This document shows, in pieces, positions 1 through 6,039 of a stretch of 11,562 bases of DNA. The number at the start of each line of letters is the position of its first letter. Position 1 is the stretch's first letter. Source of the DNA: Acanthaster planci (Eukaryota; Echinodermata; Asteroidea; Valvatida; Acanthasteridae); assembly GCF_001949145.1 (NCBI RefSeq), contig NW_019091765.1, forward strand, positions 1,351-12,912, given 5' to 3'. The notes beneath the pieces are model-generated. The model was not told the origin of the DNA. It did no database searches and was given only the letters and a program-made list of their open reading frames with translations. Both the position numbers and the translations under genes were made by a program.

Positions 1-322
1 TTCCTTTTGTATAAATTTGGTTCGCATTGGAGTCGCAGTTCAACAGTTATAGCCGATTCAAGTCTTCCCTATTAGTTGTGTACAAACTTTATACTTGGAA
101 AAACAGGCGCTAAGGCCCTATGCATTAATACACATACCCTATGGCTCTCCTCTATACCCAGCCTAAAGGGAACACCCTACAGGATATAAAAAGGTACCAT
201 TCGAAAGAGTACCTCAAGGCAAACAATTTTCTCTGACTCAATCCTCGTATCACGTACAACACCAAAGTTATGACGTCACATCCGGTCAATCTTTTTAAAA
301 AATAGAGAAAAACATAAGAAAT
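1..322. repeat. Dispersed repeat family R, copy 1 (left edge cut)
   Basis: This stretch matches positions 1447-1772 in the same orientation over almost its whole length. The match starts with TTCCTTT-GTATAAATTTGG, passes through shared blocks such as GGCGCTAAGGCCCTA and GAAAGAGTACCTCAAGG, and ends near AAAACATAAGAA. Most differences are single substitutions; there is also a 2-base length difference near position 230, so the copies do not share one reading frame. The match begins at the first base of the window, so the true left end is not seen. Neither copy has a visible gene. Both carry a perfect TGACGTCA palindrome (271-278 here). The family is not recognised by name; it could be a SINE-like or non-autonomous transposon, or a segmental duplication. 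Confidence 0.9.
271..278. promoter_or_regulatory. CRE-type palindrome in repeat R copy 1
   Basis: TGACGTCA is the full consensus palindrome bound by CREB/ATF-type bZIP factors in animals. It is followed by CATCCGG here. The same octamer is kept in the second repeat copy at 1721-1728, where the flank is CTTCCGG. Binding is inferred from the motif alone, with no gene next to it. Confidence 0.3.
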
Positions 323-344
323 TTTTTTTGGTCCCAAAAAATAG

Positions 345-595
345 CCCGTGGCTTGATTCGGATGCAAAATACATCCAAACCTGGATCGCGAGTCATTTTC
401 AGTAATTTTTCAAGGGGTCACCAGAAAAAACAGTGCCCTCGGGAGAAAGGCCATAACTCCATGACCCTTTGATCTATGACCCTCAAACTTAAACACAAGG
501 TGGATGAAGAGTTGTACTACCTTTCCTGTACGTTTCAAGGTCAAAGGTTACGAGAGTAAAAAGTTATTCAGGGTCACCGAACGGGGACACCCCTT
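345..595. other. Gene-free spacer with two DR1-like nuclear-receptor motifs
   Basis: No gene is seen here. Two sites resemble direct repeats of the nuclear-receptor half-site with one-base spacing (DR1, the RXR/HNF4/PPAR type). AGGTCAAAGGTTA lies on the plus strand at 538-550, and TGACCCTTTGATC at 462-474 reads GATCAAAGGGTCA on the minus strand. The wording around them (CCATAACTCCATGACCC) resembles low-complexity repeat DNA rather than a promoter, so function is doubtful. Confidence 0.3.
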
Positions 596-625
596 CTAAC
601 CCTAACCCTAACCCTAACCCTAACC
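596..625. repeat. Interstitial telomere-type repeat, (CTAACC)5
   Basis: Five perfect consecutive CTAACC units, i.e. TTAGGG on the minus strand, the canonical metazoan telomere hexamer. The run starts sharply after CACCCCTT and ends at TGGGG, with ordinary DNA on both sides, so it is interstitial rather than a chromosome end. Such tracts commonly mark repaired double-strand breaks, old fusions, or the 3' ends of some retroelements. Which of these applies cannot be seen. Confidence 0.9.
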
Positions 626-719
626 TGGGGCCTATTTTATACATGCGCGGTCCCCTAGAAACAGGGCCCTTGGTTGACGTATTGGGTCGTGGTTAGAAAA
701 GAAGTGGGGCTTATTTAAC

Positions 720-850
720 CCTTTCGAATGGAGGATAATCCGTGCTTTTTCTCACTTTTGCATATTCAGGTCTGTATTTCGTATGTTTCCTATTGTCCAG
801 AGTGAGGCAGAAAGTGATTGTCGGGTCTTTTCCCTATAGACGCAACCCGG
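720..850. repeat. Local tandem duplication, copy 1 (offset about 273 bp)
   Basis: This segment aligns with 990-1122. Shared blocks include ATTTAACCCTT, TGTATTTC (773 versus 1046), CAGAGTCGGGCAGAA-like wording and AAGTGATTG versus ATATGATTG, followed by GTC-TTTTC. The two copies are clearly diverged with small indels. The open frames over this region are short and are not shared between the copies, so I see no gene. Confidence 0.6.
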
Positions 851-989
851 ACGTTTCATTCCCCAAGTGGCCCTTAGTGTGTGGTTATATAGATGCAACA
901 CACAGTGGGGACGAGGCACAACTGCCTCGCCTCAAGCCCCGTTGTAACGGTGTCCTACATCCGGCATGCCAAAAATTGGGTCACATTTA

Positions 990-1122
990 ACCCTTCGCCC
1001 AGGATGATACTTCTTACCCCTTCTGATTTCCCCACATTGACGTCTTGTATTTCTTTCATTCCTAACATGCAGAGTCGGGCAGAATATGATTGACAAGTCT
1101 TTTCTGTATGGTAAGAAAGGTG
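990..1122. repeat. Local tandem duplication, copy 2
   Basis: Diverged second copy of 720-850 in the same orientation. Both copies sit close to CCCTAA-like tracts (one before copy 1 at 596-625, one after copy 2 at 1140-1193). The duplicated unit may therefore have included a telomere-like tract that later decayed. Confidence 0.6.
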
Positions 1123-1139
1123 GAGCACACTGTCGCAAA

Positions 1140-1193
1140 AACCCTAACCCCTTAACTTTTAACCCTTTAACTTTTACCCCTTAACCCTAACTT
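1140..1193. repeat. Degenerate telomere-like tract
   Basis: Alternating blocks of ACCCTAACCCC, TTAACTTTTAACCC, TTTAACTTTTACCCC and TTAACCCTAAC. These look like CCCTAA units degraded or mixed with CTTTTAA variants. It lies about 515 bp downstream of the perfect run at 596-625. Confidence 0.65.
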
Positions 1194-1446
1194 TAGAGGT
1201 AGTTTAGCCCAAAAGGGTTATACAGAACATGCGTTTTACACGTACTACAGGCTACTGATCATTTTCTGATAGGTATAAAAGGGACTTTTCCGAATGGTAC
1301 TTTGTCTTTTGGGGCAAATCCCCCATGCCTTTTGTACACACGTTTTGTACATGTCTGGAAACTGGCCAAATGTAAATCCCTTATAACAACTAAACAGATA
1401 TATCTGAGTCCTCATACTTCTACGTAAACGACCACAAGCAGACACT
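1194..1446. other. No gene seen; single TATAAAAG motif
   Basis: AT-rich spacer just before repeat R copy 2. TATAAAAG at 1274-1281 fits a TATA box, but no start, exon or conserved frame follows it, so it is recorded only as a motif. Part of this stretch may belong to the upstream end of repeat R, which cannot be checked because the matching DNA left of copy 1 is outside the window. Confidence 0.4.
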
Positions 1447-1772
1447 CTTCCTTTGGTATAAATTTGGTTTGCATTGGGGTCGCGGTTCAACAGTTATAGC
1501 CGATTTAAGTCTTCCCCATTGGTTGTGTACAAACTTTATACTTTGAAAAAACTGGCGCTAAGGCCCTACGCATTAATACACATACCCTATGGCTCTAATC
1601 TATACCCAGCCTTAAGGGAACCCCCCACAGGATATAAAGTGGTACAATTCGAAAGAGTACCTCAAGGTGAACAACTTTCTCTCAGCGTCAATCCTCGTAT
1701 CACGTACAACGCCAAAGTTATGACGTCACTTCCGGTCAATTTTTTAAACAAAAAGGAAAAACATAAGAATTT
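1447..1772. repeat. Dispersed repeat family R, copy 2
   Basis: Second direct copy of 1-322. The match stops at about AAACATAAGAATTTT; about 20 bases later the reverse transcriptase remnant begins. A plus-strand open frame covers 1474-1785 in this copy, but copy 1 has stops and a 2-base indel in the same frame, so it is not supported as a gene. The copy carries TGACGTCACTTCCGG at 1721-1735, i.e. a CRE overlapping an ETS-type CTTCCGG core. Confidence 0.9.
1721..1735. promoter_or_regulatory. Composite CRE/ETS motif in repeat R copy 2
   Basis: TGACGTCA (bZIP/CREB-ATF consensus) runs directly into CTTCCGG (ETS-family core on the minus strand, CCGGAAG). This arrangement is known from animal promoters. 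The first repeat copy keeps the CRE but has CATCCGG, which breaks the ETS core. No transcribed unit starting here is visible. Confidence 0.3.
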
Positions 1773-1794
1773 TAATAAGGTATGATGTGGTGTA

Positions 1795-2328
1795 ATTTTA
1801 GATCTACTAAAAATGAGCATGTTCTCCGCACATTGTACTGTTCCTTGATAAGGCCTCAACTTGAATACTGTGCAATTGCTTTTAAACTCTATTTCACCGT
1901 ACCAAGCAACTACGATAGAACGTGTTCAACACAGGTTTCTTTATTTCATGTATAAAACGCTTGGTCCCGACAAAAATGTACCCATTCCTGACTACCGAAA
2001 TCTTTGTTCCCGGTTTAGATTTGTTCCACTTTCTCACCGACGTATCGTAAATGACTGTTTATTTTTGTGTACAAGGTATTCCACAATCATTTCACTATTA
2101 CTGACGCTATTCCTTTTAGCCTTTACACTCCATCACACAGGACACGATTTGCCGAGAAACACATTCTGCACATCCCAAGGAGTCGCATTGATGTTGTTAA
2201 GAGAGGCTTCGTCTCTAGAATCTCTACAACATACATGGGCTCCATGGGGGTGTGATGTGTTTGGGGCGGCAAGTCTTGCTTGCTTCCGTAGCGAAATCTA
2301 CCAAGTTCTCAGACTAAGTAACTCATAA
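1795..2328 (+). pseudogene. Decayed non-LTR retrotransposon reverse transcriptase, C-terminal fragment
   Basis: Conceptual translation gives the C-terminal part of a Jockey/CR1-type ORF2 protein, the reverse transcriptase of a LINE. The conserved pieces are in order but split between two frames. RTLYCSLIRPQLEYC lies in the frame of 1824. SPYQATTIERVQHRF and the following R-R-V-DCLFL-like block lie in the frame of 1861. YKVFHNHFTITDAIPF through HILHIPRSRIDVV lies in the frame of 2067. DVFGAASLACFR lies back in the frame of 1861, ending at the stop TAA (2326-2328). Frame changes are needed near 1876-1890, near 2060-2070 and near 2232-2252. The catalytic YADD region and the endonuclease are absent, so the copy is 5'-truncated as well as frameshifted. 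It lies about 20 bp downstream of repeat R copy 2. Assignment to a superfamily is from motif memory; the exact clade is uncertain. Confidence 0.88.
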
Positions 2329-2960
2329 ATACCGGGACTGAAATTCACTGCATTTAATATTTAACTAGCCCGTCGCATTATGTTGCATATAGTGTTGATA
2401 CATGCAATCATTAAATTATATATCTTTTATCGGTGTTTCATTTGAATTTTCCCCTTTTAGGCTATATTCCCTGAATTTTTAAATGTACATATATATTTAT
2501 TGTCTTGTATTTCAATTTCTAGTTTTTGTACCTTTCCTGTAAGTGGTAATTTTCTTGCGGTTGGTAACAGTTAACAAACAAATAATATATCAATAAATAA
2601 ACGACCAACGTTAATTTAGATTGAGTTACTTCAAAGTGGTTAAGTTTCACTGGCTGATTTAATTTCGAAAGCAAATTGGTATTTAGACCTGTTATAGTCT
2701 ATATATTATATTATTATATCCAAATCGGACCGAGTCACTCATCTAGTTATTCAATCGTTCCAACCAAACCTCAACCTGACATAATATTTCTACCCTGGAA
2801 ACTTATCACAAAATATTCTAAAGGTCTCTCAATGGAATGTATATAAAAAGCAAAGAAAATAATCCTAATCTGTGAGAGATTAATGAATACTAGAAGGGCC
2901 TCCCTCTTGATTGCTCAGATGTCCCTATAGCGCTACATCCAGATAAAGTAGGCTGGAATC
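2329..2960. other. AT-rich stretch, no gene seen
   Basis: The first part may be the 3' untranslated tail of the retrotransposon fragment. No clear poly-A tail or terminal microsatellite marks its end; the best hint is an AT-rich run with AATAATATATCAATAAATAA near 2581-2600. The rest holds only short AT-rich runs with stops in all frames. Confidence 0.5.
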
Positions 2961-2969
2961 AGGGCACCG

Positions 2970-3141
2970 TCACCCAACAACCAGACGTTCTTGTCTGGGC
3001 TTTTGCTCTTCACGGGCCTGTCTGCCTCGCCGAACGGACAGTGCTTCCACAAGATAGGTACGACTCGGCTGGTCGCGGGTCTGTCTACCTCGACCACCAC
3101 GGACAGTCAGAGGAATGCCTCTATCTGGGCAAAGTTGCCAT
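2970..3141 (-). CDS. Candidate terminal exon, minus strand, unrecognised protein
   Basis: This is a GC-rich island in AT-rich DNA. Read on the minus strand from a possible acceptor (TTGCAG, with AG at 3143-3142), it stays open for 56 codons to TGA at 2972-2970. The predicted peptide is basic and RG-rich. It contains an internal repeat of about 21 residues (GGRGRQTRDQ and RRGRQAREEQ), which mirrors a 17-base direct repeat at 3013-3029 and 3076-3092. The phase fits the candidate exon at 3482-3671 through the GTAAGT donor there. A different minus frame is also open from 3106 to the stop at 2935-2933 and has strikingly G/C-rich third positions, so the true frame is undecided. No family is recognised. 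It could equally be a chance open frame in a GC-rich repeat. Confidence 0.22.
3013..3092. repeat. Short direct repeat, 17 bp with 63 bp offset
   Basis: CGGGCCTGTCTGCCTCG (3013-3029) recurs as CGGGTCTGTCTACCTCG (3076-3092) with two mismatches. Each copy is followed within about 15 bases by CGGACAG, which can pair with the CTGTC inside the copy as a weak hairpin. The 63 bp offset equals 21 codons, so in any frame it gives an in-frame peptide repeat. Confidence 0.7.
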
Positions 3142-3205
3142 CTGCAATTTTCGCAGCAAACGATAATGATATATACAGCCTATAAATACCACTTCTTCTC
3201 ATAAA

Positions 3206-3240
3206 TGAAGCAAGGGGTTCGATCGCCTGCCTTCGCTTCA
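3206..3240. other. Hairpin-forming inverted repeat
   Basis: TGAAGCAAGG (3206-3215) pairs with CCTTCGCTTCA (3230-3240) as a ten-pair stem with one bulged C at 3234. The loop is 14 bases and contains the palindrome CGATCG. It falls within the proposed minus-strand intron 3142-3481. No poly-U tract follows on either strand, and no known structured RNA is recognised. Confidence 0.5.
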
Positions 3241-3481
3241 AGATGTCATAAACATTACATGTATATAATAATTAATCAAGGCTGATCATAGCTTCATTAA
3301 GGCTACATGTACCTTATGAAAGATGCACACCAAAATGAAACAAGTAAGTTTTACAGTCCGAGTATCATTATGATACCTCATTAAGACGAGTAAGGATCTT
3401 TAGATAATAATATAACTGCCATTCAGTATTCAAAGTGACACAAACTGTACAAGAAAATAGTAACAGTAAGCTCAAACTTAC

Positions 3482-3671
3482 GGTCTGCTGGCATAGATAT
3501 CGGTTATTTCTTCTGGAGCCCACCGCCGGCCCAAAACCTGGTCATCGGCGTTTTTAATTAATATCTCCAAGCTTGCTAAACCATAGTTTGCAAAGCTTCC
3601 GATCGCGATCGATGTTAGAGTGGCGTATATTTTTTTATTTTGTTTTGTTTTTGTTTGATCACATGACTTCA
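3482..3671 (-). CDS. Candidate internal exon, minus strand, unrecognised protein
   Basis: On the minus strand the segment is open for about 62 codons. It is preceded by an acceptor-like TTGTCTTCTGAACAG (AG at 3673-3672) and followed exactly by GTAAGT (3481-3476), a consensus 5' splice site. The early part is lysine-rich and low in complexity because of an A-rich tract (about 3629-3658). The later part (ADDQVLGRRWAPEEITDIYA) has a composition typical of real protein. The exon would end in phase 2, which fits the candidate exon 2970-3141 across an intron of 340 bp. If GTAAGT is not used, the frame stops at once with TAA. No family is recognised, and an upstream exon has not been found. Confidence 0.25.
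3600..3611. other. 12-bp perfect palindrome CGATCGCGATCG
   Basis: A perfect GC-rich palindrome inside an AT-rich region, located within the candidate exon 3482-3671. No repeat partner or dyad symmetry extends beyond it. Confidence 0.6.
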
Positions 3672-3773
3672 CTGTTCAGAAGACAATCCTCAGAACGCCC
3701 ACATGATATAAAAGACCAGACCATGGCGATATAAATATTCATCCGGAATCATGCATTATTTATTAGTTCTTAC

Positions 3774-3898
3774 CGTACACATACTATCTGGGTATACGAC
3801 GAACACGAACAATACATACATGCAGCACGGTCTACAAACACGGCACACAGGTTATTTACTGAAACATTGCAGGATCTGTTGCTCGGACAACGCTGAGA
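3774..3898 (-). other. Exon-like cysteine-rich open segment, minus strand
   Basis: On the minus strand, an acceptor-like pyrimidine-rich CCACACCCTCTGAACTCAG precedes an open stretch of about 41 codons. It ends at a GTAAGA donor-like site (3773-3768). The peptide has about eight cysteines (for example RCPSNRSC, then LCAVFVDRAACMYCSC), the density of small extracellular modules. It ends in a phase that does not fit the acceptor of the 3482-3671 segment, so the two cannot simply be joined. A plus-strand frame at 3751-3981 is open over the same bases. This is a low-confidence suggestion; chance is quite possible. Confidence 0.12.
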
Positions 3899-3984
3899 CT
3901 GAGTTCAGAGGGTGTGGCAGCAGCCCCCATCCTAATTTTCTGTTGACTGATACTGAGATAAGTCATTTTGGAGATAGTTGAGGA

Positions 3985-4640
3985 CGCTTTTCCTAACTTG
4001 TATTAACCTTAGAACATCATCCTAAAGATGTTCATTTTAACATTATTAATACAGATTTGTTGAGACATTTCATGCAAATTAAATCCCAATCTATATCCTA
4101 CTCCGAGTGAAAAACAGTTCCAAGATTTTTTTTCAAAGGAGATTAGAATTTCACCTAAAAAAGTGGTCGAGGAGAGACTTGGAGTCGGTCATCTCTTAAG
4201 TGCCAAACAGGCTGACCTCCTTTGTCTCCGTAAATTCAAAATCGAGGCTGTGTTAACAAGGGCCTGAAGCATGCAGGTGGAATGGTGAAAAACCCTTCAA
4301 GTATTTCTTGAATATGGAGAAACGTTAGCTCGTACACGGTCCGCATAAGTTGTCTTATATACTGTGTGGTTGACAACGCAAAAGGTTTGGAATTTCTATA
4401 AAACCCGTATAGCTGGTTTTTTGTGTCCATGTATTTAAGCGACTTTACCGTCATGCCACAAGTTTGGATTTCTTGCGTTAATGGTTTGGATATGCACTTA
4501 CACACATCTGGTTGGAACTCTCGAAGGACCTATAATTTATACAGACGGGGATGAAAAACCCAAGAGAAGGGTCTGTTTTGCTTCATTGACTGGTGAGTTT
4601 TAAAGAGTAATTCTGGAGGTTGCAATTGTGCATTACATTT
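3985..4640. repeat. Tandem duplication family D, copy 1
   Basis: This stretch aligns with 4975-5630, with an offset of roughly 970-990 bp. Shared blocks include AATGTTCATTTTA-like wording near the left end, GAATTTCA-CTAAAAA-GTGG, AACAGGCT, AACAAGGG, TTTCTATAAAA, CACATCTGGTT, ACAGACGG, CATTGAC-GGTGAGTTT and TTTGCAAATCT. Divergence is substantial, with several indels. Both copies share a polypyrimidine-AG at the left (about 4126-4138) and GGTGAGT at the right (about 4591-4597). That is the layout of a plus-strand exon with acceptor and donor, but the plus frames contain stops. Confidence 0.8.
4236..4505 (-). pseudogene. Open minus-strand frame in D copy 1, frame shared with D copy 2
   Basis: The frame is 89 codons long. 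It aligns in frame with the minus-strand frame 5211-5537 of the second D copy: VKSLKY against VKPLTY, FYRNSKP against FYRDSKP, VYEL against SYEL, GFFTIP against GFYIP, and PLLTQP against PLLTHP. Both end at the same TGA position. The net length difference between FYR and the stop is 24 bases, a multiple of three. No domain is recognised and the initiation codon is unsupported. It may be a relic exon or transposon coding fragment present in both copies, or a chance open frame within a conserved repeat. Confidence 0.3.
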
Positions 4641-4974
4641 GCAAATCTGCAAACAGGTTTAGTTAAGGCGTGGCGTATTCAGAACCCATAATGTCACAGA
4701 TACTCCTAGAAATAGCATAATACTGGGTTGGATTTGTTTAAATTTCTTCTTACTTAAGTTCGTAAATTGCGATATTTTACTGGCTACAAGACAGATCATT
4801 TCTGATATTAAGTTTGACTCAAGTGAAATGGAACACGGTAGTGGTTACTGGAAGTTCAGTAATTCCCTGTTACAGTGGTGTATCCAGGCTCTTCGCTGGG
4901 GATAGGCAAGGTTCCACAGGCCGTTGTTGGGCACACCCTTGCCCTCGGCTCTTGTATAATGGCGGCCCTTTCAA
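4641..4974. other. Spacer between D copies, no gene seen
   Basis: No RNA gene, recognised protein motif or clear repeat. The right part (about 4860-4975) is less AT-rich and may be a further, very diverged extension of the D duplication relative to 3880-3985, but the match is too weak to assert. Confidence 0.4.
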
Positions 4975-5630
4975 AAATCTTTGTATAATAGATTTCTCCA
5001 ACCATTTAAAAATGTTCATTTTACCATTAATAATGAAGATTGCTTGAGACTTTTTTATTGAAAATTAGATTTTAAACTATATCTTACCGTGTGTAAAAAT
5101 GTTCAAAAAATGAGTTTTTCTTTTTAGAGAATGAGATTGGAATTTCATCTAAAAAGGTGGCCGGAGTCAGCCTATAAGTCAACAGGCTAACTACATTGAT
5201 CTCCGTTAATTCAAACGGGAGGGTGTGTCAACAAGGGATAAAGCAAGATGGATGGAATGTAAAAACCCACTAAGCGTATAAGTTCGTAACTTGAAGCTCG
5301 GTCCATAATTGTGTCGTTGACAATACAAATTCCAGGCTTGGAATCTCTATAAAATTCTTTACATGTAGCTCGGTTTTCTGCCCCAACGGATCTATATGTT
5401 AAGGGCTTTACGTGGAATATGTTTTTGATTTGTTTTTCTTTTTGCTTAGCAGTTTGGAGATTCCTATGTGCACATCTGGTTTGAACTCTGTGAGGAGTAA
5501 CGCCCTGTAATTTACAGACGGAGGGAGGAAAGCCCAAGGCACGGCTCTATTTTGCTGCATTGACAGGTGAGTTTGCCCGTTATTTCGGAAGTAATTTGTA
5601 GGGTGTTGTACATAAGTTTGCAAATCTATA
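4975..5630. repeat. Tandem duplication family D, copy 2
   Basis: Second, diverged copy of 3985-4640 in the same orientation. It carries TTTTTCTTTTTAG (about 5115-5127) at the acceptor-like site and ACAGGTGAGT near 5564-5573, a stronger match to the donor consensus than in copy 1. An insertion of T-rich DNA (about 5419-5445) that copy 1 lacks accounts for some of the length difference. Confidence 0.8.
5211..5537 (-). pseudogene. Open minus-strand frame in D copy 2, frame shared with D copy 1
   Basis: The frame is 108 codons long, with peptide blocks collinear with those of 4236-4505, including FYRDSKP, YEL and PLLTHP before a shared TGA. The lysine-rich segment (AKQKEKQIKN) comes from the T-rich insertion and adds a multiple of three bases. 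No known domain, signal peptide or membrane segment is evident. Function is unknown and coding status unproven. Confidence 0.3.
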
Positions 5631-5857
5631 TTGTACTAACGAGCATTTATAACTCTACATGTGTGGTGGCCTAGAATGCGCATTGTGAGTAAAATTGGCG
5701 AAGTGTAGAGTTCAAGCATTCAATGTAAATCTAAGTACATACATGTTTATTAATCAAATTAATTTTTTTTGTCGAGGGGTCTTTTGTGGGCGATGACAAC
5801 AGCTACTAAAATGATATCTGTCACAACAACAAAATGCAGGAATCATTTCAAACTTAC

Positions 5858-5985
5858 AGTGTTATGCATTTGGGAGTCCTGTATCACATTTGGTGCAATC
5901 GTGGCAAAGCTTGAACGTGTATCTGTGAATCCAAATGTTTTCAATGGACACGTTTCTGCCGAGGTTTTCAGAAGCGGTTGCAATA
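5858..5985 (-). other. Exon-like open segment, minus strand
   Basis: On the minus strand, the acceptor-like sequence CCTTTTATCAAGTCACATGCAG leads into 128 bases that stay open and end at a consensus GTAAGT donor (5857-5852). The peptide includes TCPLKTFGFTDTRSSFATI and ends QDSQMHNT. It shows a faint likeness to the periplasmic-binding-like ligand domain of receptors (ANF-receptor type), too weak to name. The donor context GTAAGTTTGA is the same as at 3481-3472. Neighbouring exons are not established. Confidence 0.17.
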
Positions 5986-6039
5986 CTGCATGTGACTTGA
6001 TAAAAGGATTTTGAACATTTTTTGTATATTTGTTGTCAT

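Noticed and set aside
742-1138. Short overlapping frames on both strands between 742 and 1138
   Set aside because: They are not shared between the two diverged duplicate copies in this region and have no recognisable motifs.
1-1772. LTR retrotransposon with 325-bp LTRs
   Set aside because: The repeats do not show TG...CA ends, a primer-binding site or a polypurine tract, and no gag or pol traces lie between them.
1474-1785. Plus-strand open frame of 103 codons in repeat R copy 2
   Set aside because: The same frame in copy 1 has stops (for example after LYPA) and a 2-base indel, so the frame is not maintained.
3211-3230. tRNA-like B box (GGTTCGATCGCC) suggesting a tRNA gene or SINE head
   Set aside because: No matching A box at the usual distance upstream and no cloverleaf can be drawn; the bases are better explained by the hairpin at 3206-3240.
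3707-3981. Plus-strand gene with TATA box (TATAAAAG, 3707-3714) and a signal-peptide-like start at 3751
   Set aside because: A 76-codon frame with no domain or splice evidence; the TATA word is common in AT-rich DNA, and the minus strand over the same bases looks equally open.
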